Program-made: the position numbers and the translations under genes | DNA from: Pterobdella sp. o SKG-2022 | Lineage: Eukaryota > Annelida > Clitellata > Hirudinida > Piscicolidae | Direction of reading: 5' to 3' | NCBI GenBank assembly: GCA_964035795.1 | Contig: OZ038326.1 | Location: 5,941,759-6,005,758 of the forward strand | DNA: 64,000 nucleotides | Notes under the pieces: model-generated | Seen by the model: only the letters and a program-made list of their open reading frames with translations | Database searches by the model: none | Told to the model about the DNA's origin: nothing | Shown: positions 1 to 13,098 of the stretch, piece after piece | Layout: each line of letters opens with the position of its first letter | Position numbering within the stretch: position 1 is the first letter of the stretch

Positions 1-3000
1 ATGACTTAAACCACAGGGTTGGTCTTTTGTGATATCGCTATTGTGTTTTGAACGTTAAGCTCAGTAGCTTTTATGAAATATATACTTATTTTAGGTTGAA
101 ATTTTTTGTTTAAAATGCGAACATAGTTAAACGAGGTTTTAATCATCTGTAATTATTGTCGCTAGGTTGGTTGTTACATAAGATTTCTAATACTTGAGAC
201 AGAAGTTGCAAGATTTTTATAAACCAGTTTTGTATTTTTATAAAACTACGTTTTAATTAAAAAAAAGCCCACAAAATCGTTCTGCTTAAAGCTACAATTT
301 TTATTTATCCAACTCCCTTTTAACAAAGATATAGAAACAAGTTATCTTTATAAAAAGTTTCAAGTTGATATGAAGAGATAAGCTGAAGATGTCGATTAAG
401 ACGCAAAAGTTTAAGAAATTCATCTCATAGTCTACAAAATACCATAAGAATATAATGCTGGTTATGAAAGCATTGCAGTTGAGATTTCTATATTAAACCA
501 ATACGTTACATTGAGTTTGAAGCATTTATATCGCAGGCCTTTGTCATTGTGGTGTGCATTGAATATTTGAAATTCTCATCAATCCATTAAGCTCTTTATC
601 ATTTCATTTTTTTTTGGTTTATTATCTGTGGTGCATTTTGAGTTGCTGAGTTATTTACTTCAGTTTTTTATGTGCATCCTTCTTCTAGACTTTTTCATAA
701 CAGTTTAGAAACATCTTAATGTATTTTCAGTAATTAATTTACCAAAATTTTACATCGAAAGTGGAATTTTTTACAAATACATATAAATAAAAAAACTAAT
801 AATTAAAATACTTGTTTCATATTTTCCATAATTTTTGTTTCATTATAATTTTGTATGGAGATTTACTCTTAAGTAAGATACAAAAACCCCTCTTAAAGGT
901 CAAGCAATATAATGTTTATAAGGGTTTAGATCTTAAAATTTGATGTATTGTACAATAAATTCTTTTCTTTTTAAAGAGCCATTCAAACTTGAAAAAACAA
1001 ACAAAAAGTTTTTAGGCCATTTTGAGCAATAAATAATTGAAATAAAAGCATTTTATCTTGGAACAAAACTTTATAAAACTTGATTTATTACGAAGTGATA
1101 ATTTAAATAACAGATTTGAAAGCTTTTTACTTATTTATACAAAAGACTTTGAAGGGTATTTTTGAATTCTGAACAAAGATACATAATGAATGTTGAACAT
1201 TTCAAAGCATGCTCAATACATTAATCTGGCCAAAAAGAAGCTTCGCAGTAAGTTAATGGAGCATTAGTAAATAGTTTCAATTGTTTTAAAGACCCTCAGA
1301 ACTTCACCTTTGCTTAAATCACTGGACGCAAAGATGAAAAACCATAAGTCAAACAGCTCTTAGTTTGAAACTGCTTTTACACGTTGCCAACAGTTCGTCT
1401 GGCATATTTGCAACTCGGCATTATAGCCCTTCTGAAGCTTTGGCTTTTCTTGAGTTGTTTTTTGTCCGAGTTTTTGTGTGTTACATGATTATTAAATAGG
1501 AAAATTATTTTTGTTAATGTTATCAAGTTTTATTTTAATTCAAAACATTTACATTAAAAAATTGTTTTTATTTTCCAACAAATCACCTGTCAATTTATTA
1601 AGATTTATTTTAAGAAACCTTTGAAAGTTAAAAGCTTTTAAACATCAAAAGTTCTCCAAATAAATTGAACATCAAACTTTTTTTTGAAGACTAAAAAGAT
1701 TTGAGTTTGATGCCCACAAACACTCCAAATCTCACAACACTTATCTGTCGTCGACGTTTTGCTAGCTTCTGTTATGAAGTTAATTCTTGATTGGTTTTAA
1801 ATATATCTTTAAAAAAATCTTTAAAATAAGAACATATTTTATTTTGGATTGTTTTTTTTTAATACAAAGCTTTTCTTCAATCGAATAAACCATTCTAAGC
1901 ACTTTTAAACAACAGGGAATGATTTCTTCTATGTGATAGGCCTCCTTTCGCTGGAAATATTGAGATATATATTTCATTGAAAAGGATTATAGCTTTTTTA
2001 TTTTATGGTAAACATTGAAAATACTCACGACCTTAAATAACCACGTATCTTCTCTAAAAAGTTCTACTCTGCAACACTAAGCATCAAAAATACGTAATCA
2101 AAAACTAAACAATTTTGAATAAACATCCTCACTGTAAATTCAAACATAACAAACAACCAAATATTATAAATTCTACATTTGTTATTCAAATGACCCAGAA
2201 GTTTTAATCAGAAAGGGCATCTTGAGAGGAAACTTTGTAGACCTTATCTCACCAGGCTTCCGCTCATTACTCTCCCTGCTGACAAACAAGATTGCAGCCA
2301 CATCATAGTTTAGAGAAAGAGAGATTTTATGTCTTTTTTTGTATGATAAAACGATTTAGGTGGGAATAAATGAAGAATTATAAAGAAGATAAGATGCGAT
2401 AAAACTAAAATAAAATTTATTGTGGGGCTTAAAAATTAATAGCAAAGTACAAAAAATGAATGTGAGATGAGCTAAAAAACAAAATGTTCATAAAAATATG
2501 AATTATCAATGCAAATAAAACAAAATCAATAGCATAAAACGAAAAAAATTAAAATAATGTAGCTACTGAAAGAAAGTTTGCTCAAATATGAAATCTTGAT
2601 TTGCCTTAACACCTGAATGTTTGCTTCGACAACACTATGATACGGGTAATAAGATTCATAGGAAGATAAAATAAAATAGAAAAAAATCTTATCAAAGTAC
2701 ATGATAAATGATTTAAAAATTTAAAGGTTAATGAATGGCTTGTTGAAGCGAAAAAAACAGTTAATGAGTTTATTTAATTAAAAAATGGATAAATAGATCT
2801 AAATTATAATGAAAACATGGAAAAATTTGAATATGTCCTTGAAAATAAATAAGATATAATGAAGAATTTCTTACATAAAAACAATGAAAAATAAAATTTT
2901 GAGTAGGAATGAATGAATAATAAAACCATTTAAATATTGAAACAAAAAAAGTAGCAATAATAAAAAAAATAAACAATAATGAAAAAAAATAATGAAACGA

Positions 3001-5108
3001 AAAAAAAATAATGATAAAACTGAAAAAATAATAACGAATCTGTCATAAGGATATAGACATAAGGTAAAGAAAAATTCTCTTATATTATTCAGTCGTGATG
3101 GTCTTTAATTTCTACTTGGCTTTTCGCAAATTTTCAAATATTTTCAAATTAGAACTTAAAAAACTACTTTATTTTGATAGGGTTGTGAAAGGCAATTATT
3201 TTTATTTTTTGTTGAGTTTTTTCGTTATTGTTTACACTGTTTGTACTTAAAGGATATGAATAACATAATTGTTGTTTTGCTATCGTTCATTGAATAAAAA
3301 AATAAAAAAAAGGTTTTTATTATATTTTGAATTGTTGAATAAAAATTGTTGAAATTGTTGAATTGCATGATTACCAACAATTTTTTTTAAAATAAATTAA
3401 TAAAAAAATGAGCAAAAAAATTCAAGTTTATTAAGAATACTAACCCGAATAAATTATTTATATAAATATTCAACAAAAAAATTTATAAATATTTATGCTT
3501 CTCACCTGCTTATATTAACAATCTTTCGATAAGGGTTAAAAGTTAATTCTCATCAAAACTTCCATATACTTTCATTCAACTCTGAAGCTATACACATTAT
3601 ATGCGACTATTATTGTAGAAATAAAATCATCATAAGTTTAATTTTATTATTTGAGTATTAGTCAAAAAAACTATTATTTTTATTTTTTACATTTTTTAAA
3701 ATATTTTTATATAATACATAGTTGGTTGTTTTTGTCATGAAGTCATTCACGTGAAAGATGTTACCCATACTGAAAGTACATCTTAAAAGCTGTTTCTAAA
3801 AAATTTTTGAAATCTAAAATTTTGATTCTTAGAAACAATTTGTCAAAAAGACATACTTTTTCATACAAATATTTTTTCAAAGTACAAGTGTACAAGGGGA
3901 CATAAGTTTCATCTATTTATTATTGAAGAGTTAAGACTTGGCTTTTGTTTAATGAATTCAAAGTAATTTATTTAATTTTTTGAAAGTTGTTTGAAATATT
4001 TTATATCATTATTTTTACAAATTTTATTTCCTTTCAACATTTACGCTCAAGTGCAAAAAAATTAAAAAAATGGAAAAGTAGAAATTATAATTCACATTTA
4101 ATAAATTAAAAACAATAAATAAATGAAAATAAAATTAATTTTTTAAAAAAATAACTTCAAAAAATAAAATTAAAACAAATATAATTAATAAAATACACTG
4201 ATCAAAACCAAATTAACAATGTTATAAGGATAAAAACTAATGTAACTCCCTTAAGAATTTCTCTTCACAATTGAAGTTTATAGCCTGGCCTATCTTCTTT
4301 AGAGCCTCTTGCAGTTCAAACTGATAAAATGGTCAGTATATCCTATTAATCTGCGTAGATAAGGGGTGAACTTAGGAGAATTAACGCTGAAGCTTGAATG
4401 ATCATCAAAAACTAGATAGTGTTGTGTTATCATGAATTTAAAAGTTATTTTTTTTTTGATCAAGTCTTCAGGTTTATTTTCATAAGTTAATTTTTTCAAT
4501 TTTATATATAATAATTGAAAATAACTCAAAAATAGAATAAGATAAAGCTATATAACATTTCATAATATTAATTATAAGAAAAATTAAATTGTAAAATGTT
4601 GAACAAAAAGTGATTAATAAACGCTATAAAAACGTATCTTCGATGATTAAACTCCAATACAAATAACGACTAAATCAATGTTAACTGGCTCGAATTTTGT
4701 TTTTTTCGGGTCACCAGGTCAATATTGATTGATGTTTGGTAGCGTTTGAAAAGCACAATGAAATTAATGTTGTGAAGTTCAATGATTTATTCAAAAACAT
4801 TTGTAACAACAAAATTCAGCGTTTGATGAGTTAGTCAAAAAAAAAATAGGAGCTTGCTTCATTTTTTTCTTATTACTCCTATGTCCGGTTGAAAATGTTT
4901 TTAAAATGGAAGAGAATGTTAATTAATATTTGCAATAACATTAGACCGCCATTGAGAATGTTATGATTTTAAACTATTTTATGTGTCATTATTAGTTAAA
5001 CTCAGATTACTATTATCTCAACAGTTATATACCTTTTGTAACCTTTATTATCATTACTCTTGCCTGGTTGCTCATCCTTAAACTCTGATGTCAATACAAT
5101 GTGGTTCT
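1..5108. other. AT-rich non-coding stretch
   Basis: I see no supportable gene here. The sequence is AT-rich with many A and T runs, and every open stretch has the Lys/Asn/Ile/Phe-rich composition expected by chance. The only GC-richer patch is near 2225-2310. It is open on both strands for about 28 codons but has no convincing splice frame. The missing 5' exons of the discoidin gene that starts to be visible at 7187 could in principle lie here, but I could not find them. Confidence 0.5.
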
Positions 5109-5172
5109 TATCAAACTTCCATAATATTTTTTTGATCATCAAATATCAAAAAAATATTATGGAAGTTTGATA
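5109..5172. repeat. Perfect 28-bp inverted repeat (hairpin)
   Basis: The arms 5109-5136 and 5145-5172 are exact reverse complements, separated by an 8-base spacer. Each arm contains the string CTTCCATAATATT. The right arm runs straight into a TAAA/TA microsatellite. No mismatches are visible over 28 pairs, which suggests a recent origin, for example by template switching. An extruded cruciform or an RNA hairpin is possible, but nothing in the sequence shows a function. Confidence 0.9.
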
Positions 5173-5184
5173 TAAATATAAATA

Positions 5185-5219
<35 letters not shown>

Positions 5220-5242
5220 ATATATATATATATATATATATA
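5171..5242. repeat. (TAAA)n followed by (TA)n microsatellite
   Basis: A run of ATAAAT and then TAAA units passes into about twelve TA units. It abuts the right arm of the perfect hairpin at 5109-5172. Confidence 0.95.
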
Positions 5243-5414
5243 GTTGGGGAAAAATATACAGACATAATAATGAAAGCTAAGTAAAGCTTGTATTTCAGGA
5301 ATACTCTGGCAACTAAAAGCCCTCAAAAATATGCAAGATTAGAAAAACATGGAGAAACAGTTAACACACAAAAATGGCATCTGTTGAATTGAAAAATTTT
5401 TTTCACTGAAAGCC

Positions 5415-5546
5415 GTCTCCCTTATAAAGGTGCTGAAGAGGTTATAGGACTTTTTGTAATTCAAGAGGATAGATATATAGTTTTGAGTTTTGAACGGCCT
5501 TCAAATGCGTGAATTATTGTTGAAGGAGGTATTGTAAGCTTTTTTT
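5415..5546 (+). other. Orphan exon-like stretch with an internal TGA
   Basis: One frame reads a balanced, protein-like stretch that includes YKGAEEVIGLFVIQEDRY and then LSFERPSNA. It is interrupted by TGA and continues in the same frame as IIVEGG up to a possible GTATTG donor. The composition is unlike the surrounding random frames. The TGA could be a mutated CGA or TGG codon. I do not recognise a family, and no clear acceptor precedes it. It may be a decayed exon or a chance frame. Confidence 0.22.
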
Positions 5547-6514
5547 TTGTTAATTTTAAATTTGAGCTTGTTTTTGTAGTTTACAGTGTGAATTGTTTGT
5601 TGTATTTTTTATGTATTTTTGTATAAATACTGTGAATTTTCAACATAGCAAAAAGTTTGAAGTTGATTCTAAGATAATTTTTGAATCTCAAATGTGCTGT
5701 AATTTACACTAAATTTTTCTCGTGTTGTTTCCCTTTAATTAACGTTTGCCCGTAAATAAAGCACTTGAATGATTGCAAGGTTTTAATTTAAAATATTTAC
5801 AAACTTTTCGGTTCTATTTGTTGAACTTTCAAAAAGTATTTTTTATTACTTTAAACCTGAAGTAATAAAGTAATTGTACAAACTGAATAAACTAAGCATC
5901 TACAACATAAATTTAAATCATCAATTTATAAAAAAAATTGAAACAAACACATGCAAAATTGTATAAGTTCATCTGATCATGGATTAAACAAAGTGTTTCA
6001 ATCAGCCTTTCATCTCTTGTTCAAAGTCTATCAATCGCGCTTCATTCTTATTGGCAATTCCTACATCATTCTTGCAACTGATAAAAATAATTTTCAAATT
6101 GATTTTAATTAATTTATTATAGTTATATTGTTTCAAGGTTGGAAGGTTTCCCCAACAATATATCTTAATATCGTCTTTTTGGCGTTGCAAACAAAAATTA
6201 TATTTCAAATACCAATATAATCACGTGAAAATTCAAAACTCAAAACTCGCTATCAAAATCATTCACACCACCACTACATAAACGACTTGCAATCGGTTAA
6301 AGCACTCCAAATAACGCAGTCATCTTTCATCGGCCACACAACCATCCTTCAACACACCTCTTCATATATCTTTTCACGTTCTCACTAATAACTGTCCGCT
6401 CTTGAAAGATAGACATAAGTTTCAAACTTTAATGCTTTTTTGTGGTTTCGATGAAAGCTTTCTGAGATTTTAGAGCTTCAATTTGATAAAAAGATTTTGG
6501 TTTTTTTGTTTAAA

Positions 6515-6950
6515 AATGAAAAATATAAGATTTTTTGGCAATTATTTATTTTCTGATAAAAACTTGAAGAACGAAAATATTGGAATATAAAAAACATTAA
6601 AAATCTAAAGCCTTCAAATTCAAATGCAAACGCTTATCTACCCGCCCATCCAAACCTTTTGAAAATATTCATTCAAAATTTATTTCTTAATAACCAGTTT
6701 AAAGAATAAGTTTTTCAAATTTTCTTGAGTTTTGGCAAGTTCATAAAAAACAAACAGTTTTTCATTATGGATTAACATTCGAAACACACTACATATTAAC
6801 TAACATACCAATTTTGCTTGATTATTTTTTTCTGAATAAAACTTTTTAAAACTGAGAAAAATAGATAAAAAAACTAAGATTTAAAATCTTAAGCCTTTCA
6901 AACCAAATACAAACGCTATGTTCCCCTCCTACACAAACCTCCTTGATACA
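6515..6950. repeat. Diverged tandem duplication, unit about 290 bp
   Basis: Two segments near 6515-6660 and 6810-6950 match in order. Each has a stretch like ATTATTTATTTTCTG, then an A-rich block, then an AAAATCT..AAGCC..TTCAAA block, then CAAACGC, then a C-rich piece ending CAAACCT. They are clearly related but with many substitutions and small indels. No coding potential is visible. Confidence 0.6.
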
Positions 6951-7186
6951 TTACCATAATAATCAACAAACTGACTCAAATTAGTTTCGGCTACGTATAA
7001 ATTTTTTCCCATTGAACCTCAAATAGCCACTGAATTCATTTTATCTATTAAATTCCATTCAACACCTCTCCCTTTTCTCCGCCTATCATTATTAAATCAC
7101 TCTTATTCAGTAAACCCCATTTGATCTTTCATCCCCCATTTTATTCCTTATCACCACTCATTAAACCCTTTTCAACAGATTTTCAG

Positions 7187-10100
7187 CGGCAACACAGATT
7201 CTTGCTCAGTCAAACACTCCTACATCGACAAAGCCATCAAAGCCAGGTTTGTGTGTCCCGGTTTTTCAGTGTTGTATCTTAAAAACATTATGAATTTTTT
7301 TGTTCATTGTTGGTCGGTTTGAACGTGAAGGTTTTTTGATTTTAATATATAGTAACAATAGAAAACATTGAAATACAAATGGTTATCATTAACAAACCAA
7401 CTGTGATTATAATACTTTTAGTGATAAAATCTGATATAAATGTTCATGTTTGAAAAAAAGTAAAAAAATAGGAGTGAAGATAGTCTTTATGGTATAAACA
7501 ACTAACCAAAAAAAATGGTTTTTAAATAAATCAACTTGCACTTTCTTCAAATCAAACCACTAATCATCTCAAAAAACATTCAAATATTTCCAGAAGATAC
7601 TATTTTACCTATCATAACAAACATATGGTAAACAACTTAATTGAAATTTAATACATCATAAACCACTCATTTTTGTAGTTTCATAATGCTCACTCGGTGG
7701 AAATAAGAAAAAAATGGTGCTATATTGATAAGAGCTTGAAGATGTGATTGAAGTTTTTAGCGCTTTCAGCGCCTCTTCTTCTGACTGTCGTTGTTTCAAA
7801 TGAGCGTTAGATTAAAAAAAGTGAATGGATAAAAATCTATAAAATAAAATATACAAATGACGGAATGAATAAATAAACTAATAGGTAGACAAACAAATAA
7901 TCAACAAATAACTATAAAAATAAAAATTTGAAAAATAAACAAATAAATGAATAAAATATAAAAAAATAATAAACAAAAATACACTCAACCAATCATTATC
8001 AACTACTACAGATATATCAAGGTACACGTGGTCTCATGGAACAGGCATCCCAGCATGAGGTTGGAGCTGAGTGGCTGCCGAGGTGTGTGAGAAAAAATTT
8101 GAGACAGTTTAGAAAATTGACATTGATTTTTTCTTTGAAGCAAATAATTAAATTTTCGTCTATTTCATCAAAATAATGCTCTTATAATCATACACACAGT
8201 TTCATGTTATAAATACCCAAACAACTTTCGAGAAATTCATAACCTACTTAATACTTTTCATCAACCCCTTATCCTATTAACCTCTTCAAAGTGTTCACAG
8301 AAAAGATAGTCTTTCCTCCCTACTCCCGCATCAGCGCCAGCTCAGTGAGGAGGACTAGAAGCGCATCGACCTGCCAGCCCCACCACGCCTATCTCTTCAG
8401 CAACAAGGCCTGGTGTCCTCGAGTCTCTAATCGTTAGTGATCATTTCTATACTATGGTGTGATTCGTTATGATAACCGTTAGTGGTTATGATATGATTCA
8501 GCTCATTGTAATTAATGTTAGAGGTTTTTGTGTATGGTGTAATGTATTTTATTAGGATGGCTGTTAGCAGTTTTTTGTGTAGAGGAGTATAATTCAATAT
8601 AATAAAACTAAGTTTAATATAATACAAAAAATTAATGAACATTCTTTAACTTAAAAAGCTGAGTTTCGAAAAACATTCATTTTAGTTAATAAAAAATATC
8701 TTTTAAAATAGACAACACTTGAGTTTCTGTCATGACGTATAGAAAATAATTGTGAATTGAAAAAATTAGACATAGTTTAAACTTAGCTCACTCAAATTTT
8801 GAATTGAATCTGAAGTTTTTGAATTTGATTAGTTTATAAAAACTAGTTTGAATATTTAAAGTATTGGCAAAAGACATCAAGGCATTTCACGGATTGAGGA
8901 ATTTTGATGCACGATTAAGATATATAGCTAAAAGTTTTTCAAGTTACAAAAGAACATATGTTTTTAAAAAAATAGCTGAAAGTAATTTATAAAAACTAAA
9001 AAATATTTTTTGAACAAAAATTAAAAAAAAAGAACAATAAATAAATAAAATATTTAAACATTAAATAAAAAAACAGCAGATTTTAAACATTGAAAAAATA
9101 AAAACAAAAAATAGTATTGAAACATCCCACTCAAAAACCGGAATACGCCCACAACCGACAGAGCGCCAGTGGTTGCAGATCGACATTGGACCCCCATCTA
9201 CCGTGGTGGCTGTGGTCACCAAGGGAAGAGGTGATACCAAAAGAAAGGACTGGGTCTCAAAGTATGTGTTGTTGGAAGGGGGTTGTTTTGATGGAAGATG
9301 TTAGGTACATTATATTCATTTTTGAGGTAGAACAGCTCGTAGGTTAAGGTTGTTTTACTAGAAAAATATTAATGAAAAATTTTAAATTTTTTTCAAGTAT
9401 TATGATCGATTTTGATATTGATTATTTTTTAAAATAGATTTTTATGTTTTATCCGTTTTGAAATTGAATAAATATAGAGTTGTTTGTATTGGTTTTGTTA
9501 ACATAAAAGATTAATTGTAACAGCTTTGAACTTTTAATTTTTTTTCATGATATTTATCATACAAACCCCTTATAAAAATTGAGAAACATAATTTGTCAAA
9601 TTTGTTATCTTTTTCTTAAAAATCGTCAGTATTTTCTTGCTAAGCTTTTTTTTCAAAGCCATCATATGTAATTCTTTATAATATTTTTCAACAAAAAAAT
9701 CAAATGTGAGGGAAATTCTAACACAGAACATTTTATGATAAGGCTTGTTGAAAATTTAAACTCAGTTATTTATTCCTTATTTTTATTAGTTATGTAATAA
9801 AAGCTATTTAAATTTCTTTTAAATATCTTTAAAAATTCTATTACTGCTTATCAAAGCGATATTAATACTGAAAATTATCAATAGTTTTTCTTTCACTCGC
9901 TAGGTTTGGAGTCTCATACAGCAACGACACTGTACAGTGGAAGGGCTTCATGAATGAGTTCTCAGACTATAAAGACTATGTTGGTGTTTCGTGTAAACCA
10001 TTTGATTGATTTCAAATGCTTTAAGTTGATTGAATAAAAAAATATCTCAAAGGTTACATTTTGAGCTACAACCTTCACCTATCATTAATTGTTTGAAAAT

Positions 10101-12457
10101 TATAAACTCTTTCGATAGTGAGAAATTAAATTTTTAATTTATTCAAAACTAACAAAATAATGATATTCAAGAAAAATGCTTTAAAAATTTCAAATCAAAC
10201 GATACCTCAATCGGCAACAAGTATGAATATACAAATCATCATACCCAGGTGTTCCATGGAAATGCCAACAAAAACACAGAAGTAGTAAACTACTTCAACA
10301 AGCCTATCAAAGCTCGTTATTTCAGAATTCATCCAATCACATGGCACGGTCACATTGCCATGAGAACTAGTCTTCTTGGCTCGCTTTACCAAGGTTGATT
10401 GACTGGCAACTTTTCTATTGAATATTTTATAATAAAAGTTTACAGTCATTTGTGCATGTTAACTTTTAGTTAGAGGCATTAAGTTTAAGACTGATGCATT
10501 CAAAATTTTCAGTTCTAATAATTAGTTTATTATTCATCTGTACAACCAACTACGCCACCAAAAACCCAGTTGGAGCGACTTATTTATTTATCTGTTCAAC
10601 TTTTTCTATATTTGGTGGAATATCTTACTCTGCTCAGCTAAAAACTAGTTATTAACAAACCAAGATTGAAAATGGTTAAATTTCCTTTTCAAGTCTAAAA
10701 ATCTGTTTTTTAAAATCAATGGTTTTTTTAACAGTTTTTAATTAAAAACCATCCTGTCAACTTTACTATATATTATAAATTATACTTTTAAGCTGTATAC
10801 CACTTTTCGTTCAAGTAATTAAGCAACTCACCCAATCTAACTCCAACCTTAAGATAACAAAGTAACATCTTGTCACCTAGCATCTCTCATCAAATCATTG
10901 CAAATAAACTGCGTTTTCAGGGGAATGCACCGACGGTTTCATGAGGATAAATGACAATGCCCCTTGTGGTTAGTCTAATGATTTTAAAATTTGATACCTT
11001 TTTGATTGAGACTAGCTAATTTCGATTATTACTAAACACATTTGATTTTTAAATGTGAGTTTAAAATAATTTATATGAGTAGAAGTTTATAAGCAAGTTA
11101 AACCTTTTGGAAAATATTAAACAGTTTACGATTCATTGAATCCGGAACAATTTCAAAAAACTCTAAACAAATAATATTTATTAGAAAAAACTAAGACAAA
11201 CCTGAACCCATTAAATACACACCTAATTGAAACGCACTAAAATTCCTTACAAAGCACAAAAAGTTTTCAAAAAATTTAAATTCATTAAAAACCTCATCAC
11301 CAACAGTGGAAAACCTGGCATACAATAAGACATCGTGGATCAACAACAAGAGCATCCAGCGCAAGAGATATGCCCGTCACCATTGGAGTAGAGCGGTTCC
11401 ATTGAGTCCCGCTTTCCCCGTCAAATTTCTCACTTCTACCAACAACTCCCACTCCACCAAAACACCCTTTTGTGTTATTTTAGATAACTTCTCTGTTGAA
11501 AGACCTATCTTGCTGGTTGATCTACAGAGAAGGCATCATATATCAGGACTTGTCCTCAAGACACCCATGGCGGTCGCTACCACGGAAGGTTGGGCGTTTG
11601 GTTGGGGTAGAGGTTTTGGAAAATTTTTTATGATAAAAAGTTCAAATTCATAATGAAAAGAACATTTTTGAGAGGATTTTATGTATTTTAGACAGCTTTT
11701 TAAAAAAATTTAATTTTCAAAATCTTATATTTAAAAAAAAAACTATATACTAGACAATAAATGTATTTAAAATTTCCTCGTTTGAAAGATTAAAAAACCA
11801 AGAATATTATGTTCTTCAATAAGTTCATTTTTATCATAAAACTTTAAGTTGCTTTTAAATTATGATTTTACCACAAAGCATTCTCCTCATAATGTTAAAG
11901 TAGTTTCATTTGATGAAGAAAACTTATGCGTTTTTGTTGCTTGCAAAAGAGAAAGCTATTTTTTAGAGTTTTCCAACAAACAATAATGTTATTTGAAAAA
12001 AGAATTATTTATTTTGGATAAAAAATTTTTTGTTTAAAATGGAAAAGTATGTAATTCAAAAATAATTCTGTCATTGAGAAAAATAATTAAAAAAAAAATT
12101 AATAAATTCCAGTTATCAATGCAATTGTTATTATTGATACTAGTGGTATACATTCAAGTCACTAAACTAACAACAAACACTTCAGGAGAGAAGTTGAAGT
12201 TTCGAGATTACATGCATGACCTCAACAAGATTGTCATTTACTTAGAAGACCACAAGCCGAAGAACAAGGTAAAACAGCCAGAAGTGCTATGTGAAGTCTT
12301 GACCACATCAAGTGGCAGTCTCTTCCAACCACAAATACACGTACCCTGCCGACAGCCCATTCTCGCCAGGTACATCTACATTGAAGCCTGGGGTCTAGAA
12401 AAGAGACATGGAAGGCTTTTCAGTGCTACTCTGTGTGATGTGGAGATCTATGGTTGA
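7187..12457 (+). CDS. Discoidin (F5/8 type C) - discoidin - fucolectin-like protein, 5' end not found
   Basis: Exons read as 7187-7246, 8012-8082, 8301-8432, 9162-9261, 9904-9979, 10249-10393, 10921-10968, 11307-11588 and 12186-12457. Phases join throughout (394 residues visible) and end in TGA. The first two exons are the end of a discoidin domain (GNTDSC, ARYIKVHVVSWNRHPSMR, LSGC). Exons 3-6 are a full discoidin domain: RISASS, NKAWCPRVSNQRQWLQIDIG, DWVSKFGVSYSND, then VFHGN, ARYFRIHPITWHGHIAMR and LLGS in place of the usual GC. A linker CTDGFMRINDNAPC leads to a fucolectin-like domain starting ENLAYNKTS, with VDLQRRHHISGLVL, and closing with ARYIYI and LCDVEIYG. Such domains bind glycans or lipid heads outside the cell. 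The exon 5/6 junction is the least certain. The first domain's N-terminal half and the signal peptide were not found; they lie upstream or have been lost. Confidence 0.8.
8428..8600. repeat. Degenerate minisatellite, unit about 40-46 bp
   Basis: Four blocks each start GTTAG(T/A/C) and contain variants of TATGGTGTGAT or TGTGTATGGTGTAAT. They lie at the start of the intron after the discoidin exon ending at 8432. The copies are strongly diverged and differ in length. Confidence 0.5.
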
Positions 12458-12594
12458 ACTGATGCAGGAATTTGTAGATGTTATTTATTTTGAAGTTTCA
12501 CGAAAGATGTCTGTATGTGTTGATATCAATGTTTTGTATTTAAATTATAGTTTCATCTATGAAAAATCTCTTGCCTTTTTTGGAACAACTTTCA

Positions 12595-12600
12595 AATAAA
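12595..12600 (+). terminator. Polyadenylation signal of the discoidin/fucolectin gene
   Basis: AATAAA lies 138 bases after the TGA at 12455-12457. It is the first canonical signal downstream. Confidence 0.7.
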
Positions 12601-12975
12601 TTCAATTCAAACTTGGTTGTAGTTATCAAGCAAAGATGTAAACGAGGTCTTACGTTAAACTTATAGCTTTTATATACTATAGAAATACGGTCATTATTAT
12701 TTCACAATACTAGATTAAAGCCCCCCAACCATCATGTTGAAACTTTTAGCAGCTATTTTAACCCATGACAAGAAAACTCTTTATTCAACATGAAAGGTTG
12801 CAAACATTGAATTCAATTTGTAAACATGACCTCAAACTTGACGTCGAAAATTATGTTGTAAATACAAATAAATCAGTCGTTACGTAACTTTACTTATAGT
12901 TACTTATATATCGGTTTTACTCTAAATTTTGTTTGTTATTTTTTTGATGTAATGAAGTACGATAGCCTAAATCTC

Positions 12976-13098
12976 AAAGTAAGGACAACAAACACAAAAT
13001 ATTTATTAAATAACACTAAGCTTGATAATGTAAGCTTGCCTTATGAAAAGCTTCGTTTCATTTAATAAATACTTTTGTTTGTTTGTTGTCTTTACTTT
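12976..13098 (-). ncRNA. Hairpin element, copy A (36-bp conserved core, copy-specific paired arms)
   Basis: The left arm (12976-13012) and right arm (about 13060-13098) are near-complementary, sharing GACAACAAAC and TATTTATTAAAT. The core is 13021-13056. On the minus strand it reads ACGAA, GCTT, TTCA, TAAG, GCAAG, CTTA, CATTATC, AAGC. The same 36-bp layout occurs at 38769-38804 and 50749-50784. GCTT pairs with AAGC here, where the other copies have ACTT/AAGT. The element lies about 380 bp beyond the discoidin polyadenylation signal, in reverse orientation. It could be a MITE-like element or a structured RNA. 'ncRNA' is a working label, because transcription is not shown. Confidence 0.5.

Noticed and set aside
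2200..2320. Exon-like stretch, open on both strands
   Set aside because: It is short, with no phase-consistent partner and no family resemblance.
9117..9347. A 76-codon frame across the fourth discoidin exon
   Set aside because: It is out of phase. The discoidin frame QWLQIDIG..DWVSK fits the family and joins both neighbours.
12408..12599. A frame overlapping the end of the fucolectin-like domain
   Set aside because: The fucolectin frame ending LCDVEIYG matches the family's C-terminus; the other frame is a shadow.
12976..13098. Hammerhead ribozyme or SECIS element as an explanation of the hairpins
   Set aside because: The CUGAUGA and GAAA core pair of a hammerhead is not present in the required order, and the SECIS quartet is not conserved among the three copies.
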